Assembly (NCBI RefSeq): GCF_910592395.1
Contig: NC_088313.1
Coordinates: forward strand, 4,652,501-4,716,500
DNA length: 64,000 bases
Source of the DNA: Lineus longissimus
Lineage: Eukaryota > Nemertea > Pilidiophora > Heteronemertea > Lineidae
Reading direction: 5' to 3'
Shown here: positions 31,281-43,200 of the stretch, in pieces
How positions within the stretch are numbered: position 1 is the first letter of the stretch
How the letters are laid out: each line of letters opens with the position of its first letter
Position numbers and translations under genes: made by a program
The notes under the pieces: model-generated
Database searches by the model: none
What the model saw: the letters and a program-made list of their open reading frames with translations, nothing else
What the model was told of the DNA's origin: nothing

Positions 31281-34200
31281 CTGAAGATTAAAGGCAGAAA
31301 ATCTACGTAGAATTCTGATGTTTCTTTTCAAATCCCACCTGAGGACTATTTTGAGAATTTGTGGAATTGTCCGAAGAATTGTTTCCTGATACAAAATGGC
31401 TACAATCAGAATCTGCTGATCAAAAGCCTTTCTAACAAAACTTCAACAAAAATAAGGTCTCCAGCTGCTGTTCATGTCCATTGTATTTTCGTGAGTCTCT
31501 GGTAAATACAAATTAACATTTCCGCAGAGCAGTTATCGTGAATGCAAATTCGCTGAAATTTTGCATTTATAGTGTTTTTACATGTTTATATAACGTCTAC
31601 ACCACAGCTTACCAGTTGTTGAAATTCATAATCATAAACTATTTAAACAATTGAATATTTTCATTTTCAATTTCAAGTTCAATTTCAAAATTTTTGAATG
31701 AAAAAATTTTATGTGTCCTGTTCAGATTTGTCAATCAGGCATGTTATAGAAAACCGTTATCAAAATTAAATTAAACTGACCTTTCAGGATTGTTAGGCCC
31801 ATGTCTTGGGGAATAATCAGCTTCACAATGTGGCCAAACTCTTTCCTCAGGGCGTGCTGTAAAATTGGGGATTCTGCAAAACCTCCCACCAGGAACACAT
31901 ACTGCGTACCTAAAGAAATGTAGAAAAGTTCATGTCAAATCTGGAGTAAGATACAAATTCCTCGTGTGTTCCAAAATCTCATGGTAAATTTCAACGATTT
32001 TCATGAATAATGGGGGGGGGGTCTTGTTCACCCCCTCCCCTGGATCTGTGCCGGAGTATGTGCATAATATGCCTTTAGCACAACATTTGGGGAAGCAAAA
32101 ATGTATACCGTTCGTAATTACTTGTGGTCCAGTCAAATAGAAATCCACTAATACACAATGCCGTAGTGCAGTTATTGTGAATACAAATTTGTTTAAACTT
32201 GGTATTCATAGTATTTGTATATCAGTCTACACAACGGCAATGCTGAAATTTATATCTGGTACGTATTTCCGCAATTGGACATTTTCAAATTCAATTACAA
32301 ATTCAACATTTTTAACAAACGGCGTAGGCCTTTAGGGTTGAACATTACAAAGTCTGCAGGATGTACCTTTAGCGTCGGGGTGATTAAGGACTCGTCCGAC
32401 GGCTTCCATAATCTTCTCAAGCGTTGGCTGAAACAGTCGCCGCATCGTCTCTGGGTTCAAACGCAGCATCCCCTGCGATGACCAACGCACGTCCTTGTCG
32501 TTATACTTCTCGTTGTAGCGTCGGACGGCGACGTCAACGGGACAACCCTGTGAATGTGGAAGCATCCGTCTCAGTGTCTGGGTGAGAGCCTGAAACAGGC
32601 CAAGTAGGCCTGTCAGTGCATTTGTTAGATGATGGGGGAGGTTAGGGCAGTGATAGGTTTGTTTCGTTTGAAGACAGATTGGAAAATGATTAAAGGGGTA
32701 TACTGTTCGTAATTACTTGTGGTCCAGTTAAGTAGAAATCCACTAATACACAATGCCGTAGTGCAGTTATTTTGAATACAAATTTGTTTAAACTTGGTAT
32801 TCATAGTATCTGTATATCAGTCTACACAACGGCAATGTTGAAATTTATATTTAGTATGTATTTCCGCAATAGGACATTTTAAAATTCAATTATATATTCA
32901 AATTTTTTAACGAACAGCGTAGACCTTTAAAGTTAAAATATCAAAGTAAACTCATTGTGGAATAAGGTGTACAGTCCAAATCACAAGTAACATCCCAGCG
33001 CGTAGGTTGAGCGTAATATATACGTGAAACAGAGATATGAGCACGTCACTGGTGTAATTGGCATGCAAGTTGGCACGTATGGGGGATGTCAATTGTGATT
33101 AGGACTGTATCAACGATAATTAAAGAAGGTGGTGGTTAATACACGTCTTTCCCCCCCCCCCCCCCCCCATTCACGGATGTCCCAGATCGTAGATCAAGTT
33201 TGCCTGTTTGTTAACACCTCTGTAGGCCTTTTTATGTTCCAATGTATTATAGTCACTTTAACCTGAACTCGAGAAAACAAAATCCAGGACAAAAAATCAT
33301 TTACAAACCTTCGACTTCTTGTAGTAATCAATGAAGGAAAATGGAAGCGATACGTTTAGAGGATTCTCTTTGAATGGGCTGGCAGCTCTCTTGCGGGACT
33401 CGAAAGCAATCATCAGGTCCACGAATCCAGCGGGACGCTTGCACTTGAACTGATCAACGAAATCTTGACCGAATATCCTGATGAGAAGTCTCTCAAACTC
33501 TTGGTCAACCCCTGCATTAGATAGAGAGGTGTGTTCATGTATATTAAGTTTGAAGAATCAGCACTAAAGGGGAATGCCTTTCGTATTCAAAAATTAGAAA
33601 TGCAGTTTTAGCAATGCCACTGTGCTGCTATCATCCATGCAAATTTGTTGAAACTTGGTAGACATAGTATTTCATTTCTGTCAACCCAACGGCAATGTAG
33701 AAATTTAGATTCAGTATAACAGTCCAAATCACAAGTAACATCCCAGCGCGTAGGTCGAGCGTAATATACGTGAAACACAGAGATATAAGCATTGGTGTCA
33801 TTGGTGTCATTGGCATGCAAGTCGGCACGTATGGTGGATGTCAATTGGATAAGGACTGTATCAACGATAATTAAAGGAGGTGGTGGTTATTACACATCTC
33901 CCCCCCCCCCCCCCATATAACAGAATTAGGTATTTTCGGATTCAATTGCAAGTTTTAGATTTTTAACAAATGGTACAGGCCTTTAAAATGCAGACACTTA
34001 TTTTGTTGTGATTTAGGCAAGACTTTTGATAGAACGCTGGCCTTGTGAGCGAGAAGTCGTAGGTTCAAATCTCAGCACTGTTTACAACAATTTCTTCTTC
34101 TTCTTCAGCATTCGTCCTGCGCTTGAAGGTGATTTTCTCCAGGGAGTATTCCTCCTCCAAGGTGGGATGAGCGTTTATGCGTGACACTACGGTTATGCGC

Positions 34201-37200
34201 CAATTGGGTTTTTTAGCCTTAAGTGAATCCGACTTTGGTGAGAGGTTGAGTCCATGCAAGCTACTCATGTTTTTCACTTGGTGGGGTCTTTAACCTGCCC
34301 TGGCATAGACACCAGTATAACCTTGGTTTTAAGTCTCATTCGAAGGACTGTGAAGAGCCAGGAATTTTATTTTCTTGAACAAGCCTCACCGGTTCATCCA
34401 GAAAGACAATCCTGGGTTCTCCCCGGGATCGAACCCAGGCCCTGTTGCGTGGTAGCCAGCAGTGTTAACCACTAGGCTTTGAAGCTCCCCATGACAATTT
34501 CATAACTGATATCGGGTGTCTAGAAAACTAAGACCTAAGACCTAAGACACTGGATACTATGAAACTAAAACCCACTAGGAAAATGATGAAATTTAAGAGG
34601 TTCCTATAATGCCTTCTTCTCATGTCTGACAGCAATGCACCAGGGTTGAGATGAACCTGTCCACTGCTGCTTGGTCAAATAATTAACCAAAGCTGAGATG
34701 GTGGTGGTTGGGTTGGGAGGGCTGGGAGGGGGTGGGGTAGTATTGCCCCTTAGCTATCCCTAAACACTTCCACTGCTGGTTCAGAAATGATGGAGATATC
34801 TTACCAACAGATCCATGTGGTCCTCCTGTAGCTTTGTGGAGTTCTCGAAGCTTTCCGGCACTCTCATCCAGCTGATGCACAGTGATATCCACTGTTCCTC
34901 CACCACAATCGACAACCATGTAACAGGTGCCTGAAAGTTACAAAAAACTTATGTTAACTATTTGAAACAAATTCTGAACCAATAGACCTAATTATTTGTT
35001 CTCTCAGCATACAGTAGAACCTCCCTGAGCGGACACCTCTCTATTAAGGACACTAGTTTTGGTCCCAAATTGGGTGTTTCCATTCAATCTAACCTCTCTA
35101 ATCAGGACACCTCTCTATTAAGGACAGCACTTGTCAGTCCCGAGGGTGTCCTTAGTAGAGAGGTTCTACTGTACATGTTAGTGTCGCAACTGTGTCATGC
35201 CACCCATTCGTCAACTAACTACGCCAAACATACATTGCTTATCTTGATGGGGACGTCCGCACCAATCACAAGGCTATATAAAGCAATCCTCCATTTCCAT
35301 TTTCAAACTTTATACTATGGAAATTAAGTGTCAACTTTCAGAAATTACAAGTTTAGGTCATGAAAAATCACCTGAGGAGATGCTTAATCATGACTCGGCA
35401 GTCCCCGATCACCATTCCCACTGTGTATTACTTCTCAAAAATGAATTATGGCAATATCAAGAATTGATAATTTTATTAATTCTTCTTGCTAATGTGCATA
35501 GTAAGGGGATCTAGGTCTGGATATCACCAAAAACACAGTATTTAAGTAATGTGTTTTTGACATCACCCTTCTATCCTTTGTCTGGTGTGAAAAGTGATTC
35601 TATTGATATCATAACAGATGAGAATTGCCTCGGTTCTCGAGTAAAATAAGTGCATATATGTATGTGAGGCAATCTAAATGTTACTTGGAGACGAGATTGA
35701 TTGATTGATTGATTGATTGAGTGACTGTTTAATGGACGAGGTCCCGCCTACACTGATTCCAGGAGTTTCAGGCCAGCCAGCCCGTAGAATGGCTTAAAAT
35801 AGTGCATGGGGGTCAAGGTGAGAGGAAGACATGCATAATGAAAATGAGGATAAAGGATAAGAAGCACTCAAAAATCTTTACAAACCTCGAACAATATTTT
35901 CTACCCGTTCTCCCTGTATTTTGCTTATATCATATTTGGCATAGTGGGTTAGATCTGAAAATAGCCCAAACCAGGACAGATATGGTAATTAAGCTTGAGA
36001 AAGGACTGGTGAAGCAGAGCTATGATATAACAGAAAGGCATGTTTAGTAAGAAAATGCATGGACATTTCAAAACATCTGAATAGATATCAGTCGCATATC
36101 AGTTGGTATAAGCAATATACAATTTGGTCATACATGTACTTCTATTGGCAAGAATAAAGCAAGATTAGGATCTTTGATAGAATGAGTCAAATGGATGACA
36201 AGATTCTTCATTAGAATAACAAAACTCTTTGATAGAAGACAGATTATTTGATAGAATGACACCATTCTTTGATAGAGTGACACCATTCATTGATAGAATG
36301 ACACCATTCTTTCAGAGATTGACTGATTCTTTGATAGAATGACACCATTCTTTGATAGAATGACACCATTCTTTGACAGAATGGCACCATTCTTAAATAG
36401 AACGAATGATTCTTTGATAGAATGACACCATTCTTTGATAGAATGGCAGATTCTTTCATAGAATGACACCATTCTTTAATAGAATGAATGATTCTTTGAT
36501 AGAATGACACCATTCTTTAATAGAATGAATGATTCTTTGATAGAGTGACACCATTCTTTGATAGAATGAATGATTCTTTGATAGAATGACACCACTCTTT
36601 CATAGAATGACACCATTTTTTCATAGAGTGGCAAGATTCTTTGATAGAATGACACCATTCTTTCATAGAATGAATGATTCTTCGATAGAATGACACCATT
36701 CTTTGATAGAATGAATGATTCTTTGATCGAATGACACCATTCTTTGACGGAATGGCAAGATTCTTTCATAGAATGACACCATTCTTTCATAAAATGACAC
36801 CATTCTTTCATAGAATGAATGATTCTTTGATAGAATAAAATAGTACTCTGACAGACTTGCAAAGATTCAAACATCGTTTCAAATGCCACAATGATGATAA
36901 TGACTGATTGCGGGGTGGTTAAGATATTATAAATAGTTCAGGATCAGGGTCTAAGATGACAAGAAAGCAGAAAATTTACATTTTTTACAAGTAGGAGTTG
37001 ATATACCCTTCCCATGCACGTTGATAGGCTGCCTAAATTGTCCAACTCAGAGAAAGAGAGTATTAGGAGAGAACATTTTAGAGTGTTAAGGCCTGATTCC
37101 ACTAGGGACTCTACCGCTGCTTGAAACTATGCTCAGCCCCAGTAGTACTTGACAATTCAAATTGGTAGGAAGTGAAAGTCTCATCAAAAGATGTGAAATG

Positions 37201-40200
37201 CACCAGCCAGTCATTTTCAATACTGCAACAGGGATCACAGGGCAGGAAAATGCCCTAGTGGAGACAGGCCTGACATCCATTGTGCCTGCAGTATTGAACG
37301 AAAAACTACCTTGTCGCAACTCCTCACAAACAAAGTCCATATTCATCGGCTCCTGGTTATCTTTTCTTGGCGATAGAGGGCGCTTCACAGGGGCCTCCGG
37401 TACAAGTTGATACATGCGTAGTCTGCGGCAGTAAATGGAGGCAGCCTCCGGTTCCAGGGCAATGAGGATCTGGTCGGGGAATTCAGGGTTCGCTATCCCT
37501 GCCTGAAAACGGAGGTGCATATATGAGAGTCAAAGGAGAAATTGAAATGTACATAAAAGCAATCGTCTGTCAGCTAGAGTATGATCCGAAGACACTATCA
37601 TGATCAGCAACTAATTCTTTCCATAACTATGCAAAGAATTAGTTGTTTCAATACCTTATAGGCAGCCTGCCTCATGAACTGTTTGGCTGGTTGCTTCCAG
37701 ATTGCTGGCACTGTGATCACCCATCGCACGTCCTCGTTAAGTATCTTAATCGTCGACTGGTCGCTCAGTTCCTGGAGAGCGTGCTCCTTGAAGAACATCA
37801 AGGAATGGGCAAAGACATTCACGGCTGGGACCTCCTTTCCATTGCTCGCGGGAATCATGGTTTTTTCATTCAATTCCTGGAAAATAAGTTACACAACTAT
37901 TGTCTGAGTCAGATTATTTTATGAGAGGTGGGAGAGGGGGCGCCTGGTGATTCAACGTCTCGTTACAATAAAGGCACCGATATGAAATTAAGCCCTATCA
38001 AAATACAGAAGAACCTCTCTATTAAGGACACCCTCGGGACTGACAAGTGCTGTCCTTAATAGAGAGGTGTCCTGATTAGAGAGGTCAAATTGAATGAAAA
38101 CAACCAATTTGGGACCAAAACTAGTGTCCTTAATAGAGAGGTTGCCCTTAATAGGGAGGTGTCTGCTAAGGGAGGTTCCACTGTATAATGAATTGCTTTT
38201 CCTGAATCCTGCTGAAATAATGGTATTCATCCCAATCCTGACAATATTTCAGCCCAACAGCATCCCAAAGAAGACCATTCCCTCTCTCATTACAACATGC
38301 AGTAGAACCTCTCTATTATGGACACCTTCGGGACTGACAAATGATGTCCTTAATAGAGAGGTGTCCTGATTAGAGAGGTTAAATTGAATGGAAAGTATCA
38401 ATTTGGGACCAAAAATAGTTTCCATAATAGAGAGGTTGTCCTTAACAGAGAGGTGTCCGCTAAGGGAGGTTCCACTGTACATGTATAACACTTAACATAT
38501 TATCATTATTTAGAAGGTTTTTTTCAACAAGGCTATTACTTGAAGACAAAATTAGCACTACACAATGGCTGATGTATGACATGTCCCCAATCCACAATTG
38601 ATGGAGTACTATGCCCCCCCCCCCCCCCCATCCCCCATAACAAGATGCAGCAGAAGTGATTCGCACTCCAGCCTCTGATTGATTTTATGGTATCGCAAAT
38701 CCAAAATCACAGAATGAAAGGGTTAACAACAATCAAAGTGTTAAAACACTACATTGAGGAAATGCACAATAAGTATAGGATGCTTATCTCTTCCAACACT
38801 CAAGGATGTACTGATACAGTTTCTTTCACCATATCAACCCAGATATCATTGTTAGAAAGTCAAGATATAACCTCGCCCTTTGTCTGACATTATCAGGTCC
38901 AGATCACATTGGTGGAATTCCAATTCCTACCAATGATGATATCATGTAGAAATGGTATACTTTGCAAAAATAGATTGCTTTGCCCTTTGGTATGCAAACT
39001 CATCTTGAGCTGCAATGTTTGAATAAAATAGCCAATGCATTCAGTCATTTAATAGTCACCAAATGTATGACTTAGGATTACATCACTGCCAGCAAGCTGA
39101 AGGATAAACTGACAATCTTAATGGCAGATAGCTATCTGCCATTAAGGGTTAGCTATCCCTGCCTGAAAACGGAGGTGCATATATGAGAGTTGAAGGAGAA
39201 ATTGAAATGTACATAAAGCAATCGTCTGTCAGCTAGAGTATGATCCGAAGACACTATCATGATCAGCAATGACCATATAATGTCGTACTAAACTTAATAG
39301 GGAAAATCTCAGCTTTAAAGAGGGACAATAGGCAGGAGGAGAGGGGCTAATTTGGCCATCTTCAAGTGACTATAGGGTGCTTCCGAGATCCAGATTTAGA
39401 ATGGAACAATCTCAGGGAATCCATGCATTGACATATGATTGAGAGTAAAGAATATTTTGACCAACTGTCTGTATGGCCACTGCACATAGGGTTCTACAGT
39501 TCCAAACTAGAGTGGTTGGGCTTGCCAACTTTATCGGCATAGTATAAAGTGGTTGTCCAACAAGTTGCTGTCATGCACTTAATGAGGAACCGGCGCGATT
39601 TATCCGCCGCGTGGCGATGCAATCGATCATACCAAAACTCTCCATTTCCAATGCATTATCATGTTATTTCTGAGCCCGAAAACGATCGCTTATTTTCGAC
39701 CGATTTCGGCGACGTTTGCATCTTCCTGTTTTAAATCTATTGAGCTATCAGTTTCTTTAAGATAATTTTGCGGAAAATATGCGCGATGCTAGTTATTGGG
39801 CACGTTTTCTGTTGTTGAAATGCTGTGCAAAAATGTACGCAATGGTTTCCCGTGATTGACCTCATGCAACGTCAACAGACCAGAAAATGACGTCATGGCG
39901 TCAGAAGGTACGATCGATTGTGGCGCCGCCACTGGCAGTTATCTTAACGCCGGTTCCTCATTAGTATTGCAACAACTTTTTGCACTTAAAGCAACCAATA
40001 TGTAGTTTTCCAAGGAATACCAAAAACCTGGTTAATGTTCTGTTTATTTTAGATTAGAACAACATCATTGTTTCTCTTAGAACTAAATGAAGAATTAGAA
40101 TGAGGTCATTTACCCATTAAAAGCACAGACAGGCACTTTTTATCTCAGCAAAGTGTGATAATTATTGCATCCTACAAAAATTGGTTGTCTGCGGGGTCAT

Positions 40201-43200
40201 CCCAACCTGCAACAAATGTCAAATCCAGCAATGACCACTTTTACCAACAGACAAGAAATCTTATCTCTCCATGCATCAACAGTAATGATTATTGCCAGTT
40301 GCGGTGATAAAAATTGCCTGTTTGCGGGGCACTTTGTGAAGAGAATCTACTCACCGGGTTGTGGTGGAGGAGCATCTTGAACTTCTCAAAATACAACCAT
40401 TTCTTTGCCTCCTGGGGGTCAAGGTCATGGAAATGATCCCGGGCAGAAAATCCAAACGAGTGGAACCTTTCGTCGGGCGAAAGAAGAAGCGTCGTTGGTG
40501 TCTTCTGATTTATCACACCAGGGTCGCCACCTTCCCATTTACGCATCATGTGAACACTTGACGGATCCCTTGTAAAACTGAACGCGTATCCGCTATAGGT
40601 TGTTCCGAAATCGATGGCCACGACAACAAAATGTCCATGTTGGCGAGCTGGGTCTGAACTTAGCCCCGAATCGACTGAACTTTGACTACTGAGGGCTATT
40701 GCACTGTCCAAGGTGTCGATAGCATTGTGGATTTCCAAGCTGACGTTTGACGAGTTTGGAGACGGTCGTCGCAACACACTAGACGGATTAAACGAGCCGT
40801 TTGTTCTGATTGGTGAGCGCGGTGACCGTGCACCGTACAAACTGGTATCGGTGGAGGATGACCCCGTAGGACTGTACCGCCAATCCCCAGCTGTCATACC
40901 AGTTAAAGTGACACGCAGTGATGGATCACTGTCCGCATATGTCATATCCTCCATATGCCGGGGATGGCTAATGTCCCCAGTCGATTTAACATCATAACGA
41001 TTCATCTTTTTGGCGTCCAAAGTCTGCGATTTATGACTTGGTGAGACTTTACGTAATCCAGTGAAGACGTCCCTCGTACCGGTAAACAAATTTGAAACCC
41101 CTGACTTTGGCCTCTGGGCCTTTGAAGGAACTATCTTGTCCTCCTTAACAACAGCAGATTTATCTGGTGTACTTCTCAATTTCAAACCCTCAAGAGATGC
41201 CTCTCTGCCCAACTTTTCAAAATATCGAAACGCCTCCCTTTTCTGCTCTTCCCGGTCAATACTATCATTCAAATTATCCTTCCTCGGCGATGTGGATTTA
41301 TTCACAGCATCCACCTCCACGATAATCTTGCTCGTCGTGCGATCAATCTTTGTCACAACCTTCTCAGTGTCTTTGTCTTCAGTGCTGTCTATCTTCACAA
41401 CCGTTTCAGTCCTCGTCTCGCACTCATTCCCATCATCCCCAACGATTTTCTCCGTCGTCACAATCTTTTCGTCGCCGTCCCATTCAGTCACCATCTGTTT
41501 GGTTGTCACAATGGTCTCTTCGTCACAACCATCAGCACTGACAATCGTCTCCGCTGTCACAATTGTCTCACCGTTGGAACAATCTGTCACAACCTCTTCA
41601 AGAGTTAGTGTCTTCGCGTCTTCTTCTCTTGTTGTTATCTCAATCTCTACAGTTGCGTCTTTCTCTGCAGTTTTTGTCGCAGTCTCTACTGTTTTTATCT
41701 TTTCATCGTCTTCACCACTGGCTCTGTCATGCACCACGCCAACTTGACCTGTAAGAAAATCAAGAACAAAGGTTACAAATATATCATAGCTTGATATAAA
41801 ACATGCCTCATTAAGCATCTCAAAAATTCACATTCTACGAAACACAGTAGCTCCTTTTGATATACTTGTACAAAGCTTCTGGCAAGGAACTAAGACTTGA
41901 TATCAACTCATACAAGTTCCTTTCAGTATAACTTTGCCAAAAAGTCCTGAACACAATATATCCACTCGAATATAACATGGAATGAAACATGGTAGCTCAC
42001 ATTCAATGTACAACAGCTTCCGGCAAAGTTAGTTCGAAACAATATTATCATAGACCTTTGAATTTATTTCAGTTTAACTTTGTAAAAAATCCCAGTACAT
42101 AGTATGGCGAGTCACATGTAACATATACAATGAACTGCTGAATCCTTGCACCTGAACTTGATCTGAATTTGATAGAAAACATGTATTGCCTCTATGTGTA
42201 AGATTATGACCTTTTCTGGCATGAAACATTCCATCACGAATCAAAATGGCAGGAGGGCAAGATAAGGCGTCATTGGGATGGTGGTCGGTGTAACTCAAAC
42301 TTGTATTGAGCTAATATTGTGATGTTGTTAAGGAGGAAGGGCTGCAAATGAAGTCATTTAATGTTTGGCTTTGTCCACTCCTTCAACCACATACAGTGTT
42401 GTTGTTGAGACTTTAAATGGTTTGACAATACTTTGTCAACTAGGAGGCAGTGGTATTTTTCTGGATGCCTTATGAATGCCCAAAAATGACAATCAGGATT
42501 TGGGATAGAGGAAAGTTTCCCTGGTGAAAATTGAGAAGTTACACCCAAAATATGGGTCTTAACCGGAAATATATTCTGTGCCAATGAGTCACCCCAGCAT
42601 CCAGGGACTAATTTGTCCCTAAATAGGTTACCACAACATGGTGCTGCAAGTCTGGGCCATCATCAAAATTGTGTCTCCATCCTAAAACTAAAAATGTCAA
42701 TTAATTCTCTCCAAAGTTAGGAATCGACCTTTTCGAAGAAGTTTGTTTGGGCACTGACCAGTCATGTGTTTCACTAAGAACAAAGGGTCACCTTGGCTTA
42801 TGGCATTGTCGGAAGTCGGTTTTAAAATACTTAGGTGTTCTGACGTGTTCTGAGTGTGCGCATTTGATTTTTTGGGGCTCTTGATTCGTCTTCTTCACAA
42901 AGGCCTACTGGCTACAATGACACGGAGCCAACTTCAGCCTTGGTACAAATGCTGTCTAATCTCCCTAAAAGAGCCTGTATCAGTGAGGAGAGATGTTGAC
43001 CCAACCAGGTTTAAATTAAGGCCGGGTCTATTTGGCAAGCCGCTCGCCGAACAGGCATCTTTTTTTGTCCTGTTTGGAGAGCCGCTTGCCAGACAGCACT
43101 AAAAAGCCACCCTGTTCGGCCAGCCGGGCTTGCCTAACAGGTAAAAATCTACCCTGTTTGGCGAGCTGGAGACTTTACTTTAATATTAATGAGTTCGGCT

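Noticed and set aside
34412-34490. Functional tRNA gene
   Set aside because: A and B boxes are present, but I could not fold a full cloverleaf with paired acceptor ends.
36181-36840. Possible CRISPR array
   Set aside because: Repeats are adjacent with no unique spacers, and the genome is clearly animal.
36244-36889. Repetitive minus frames resembling a heptad protein
   Set aside because: Translation of the intronic 20-21-bp minisatellite. Mixed 20/21-bp units would break any conserved frame.
41061-41747. 228-codon plus frame opposite HSPA12-like exon 2
   Set aside because: Antisense shadow. The minus strand has the splice sites and Hsp70 continuation.
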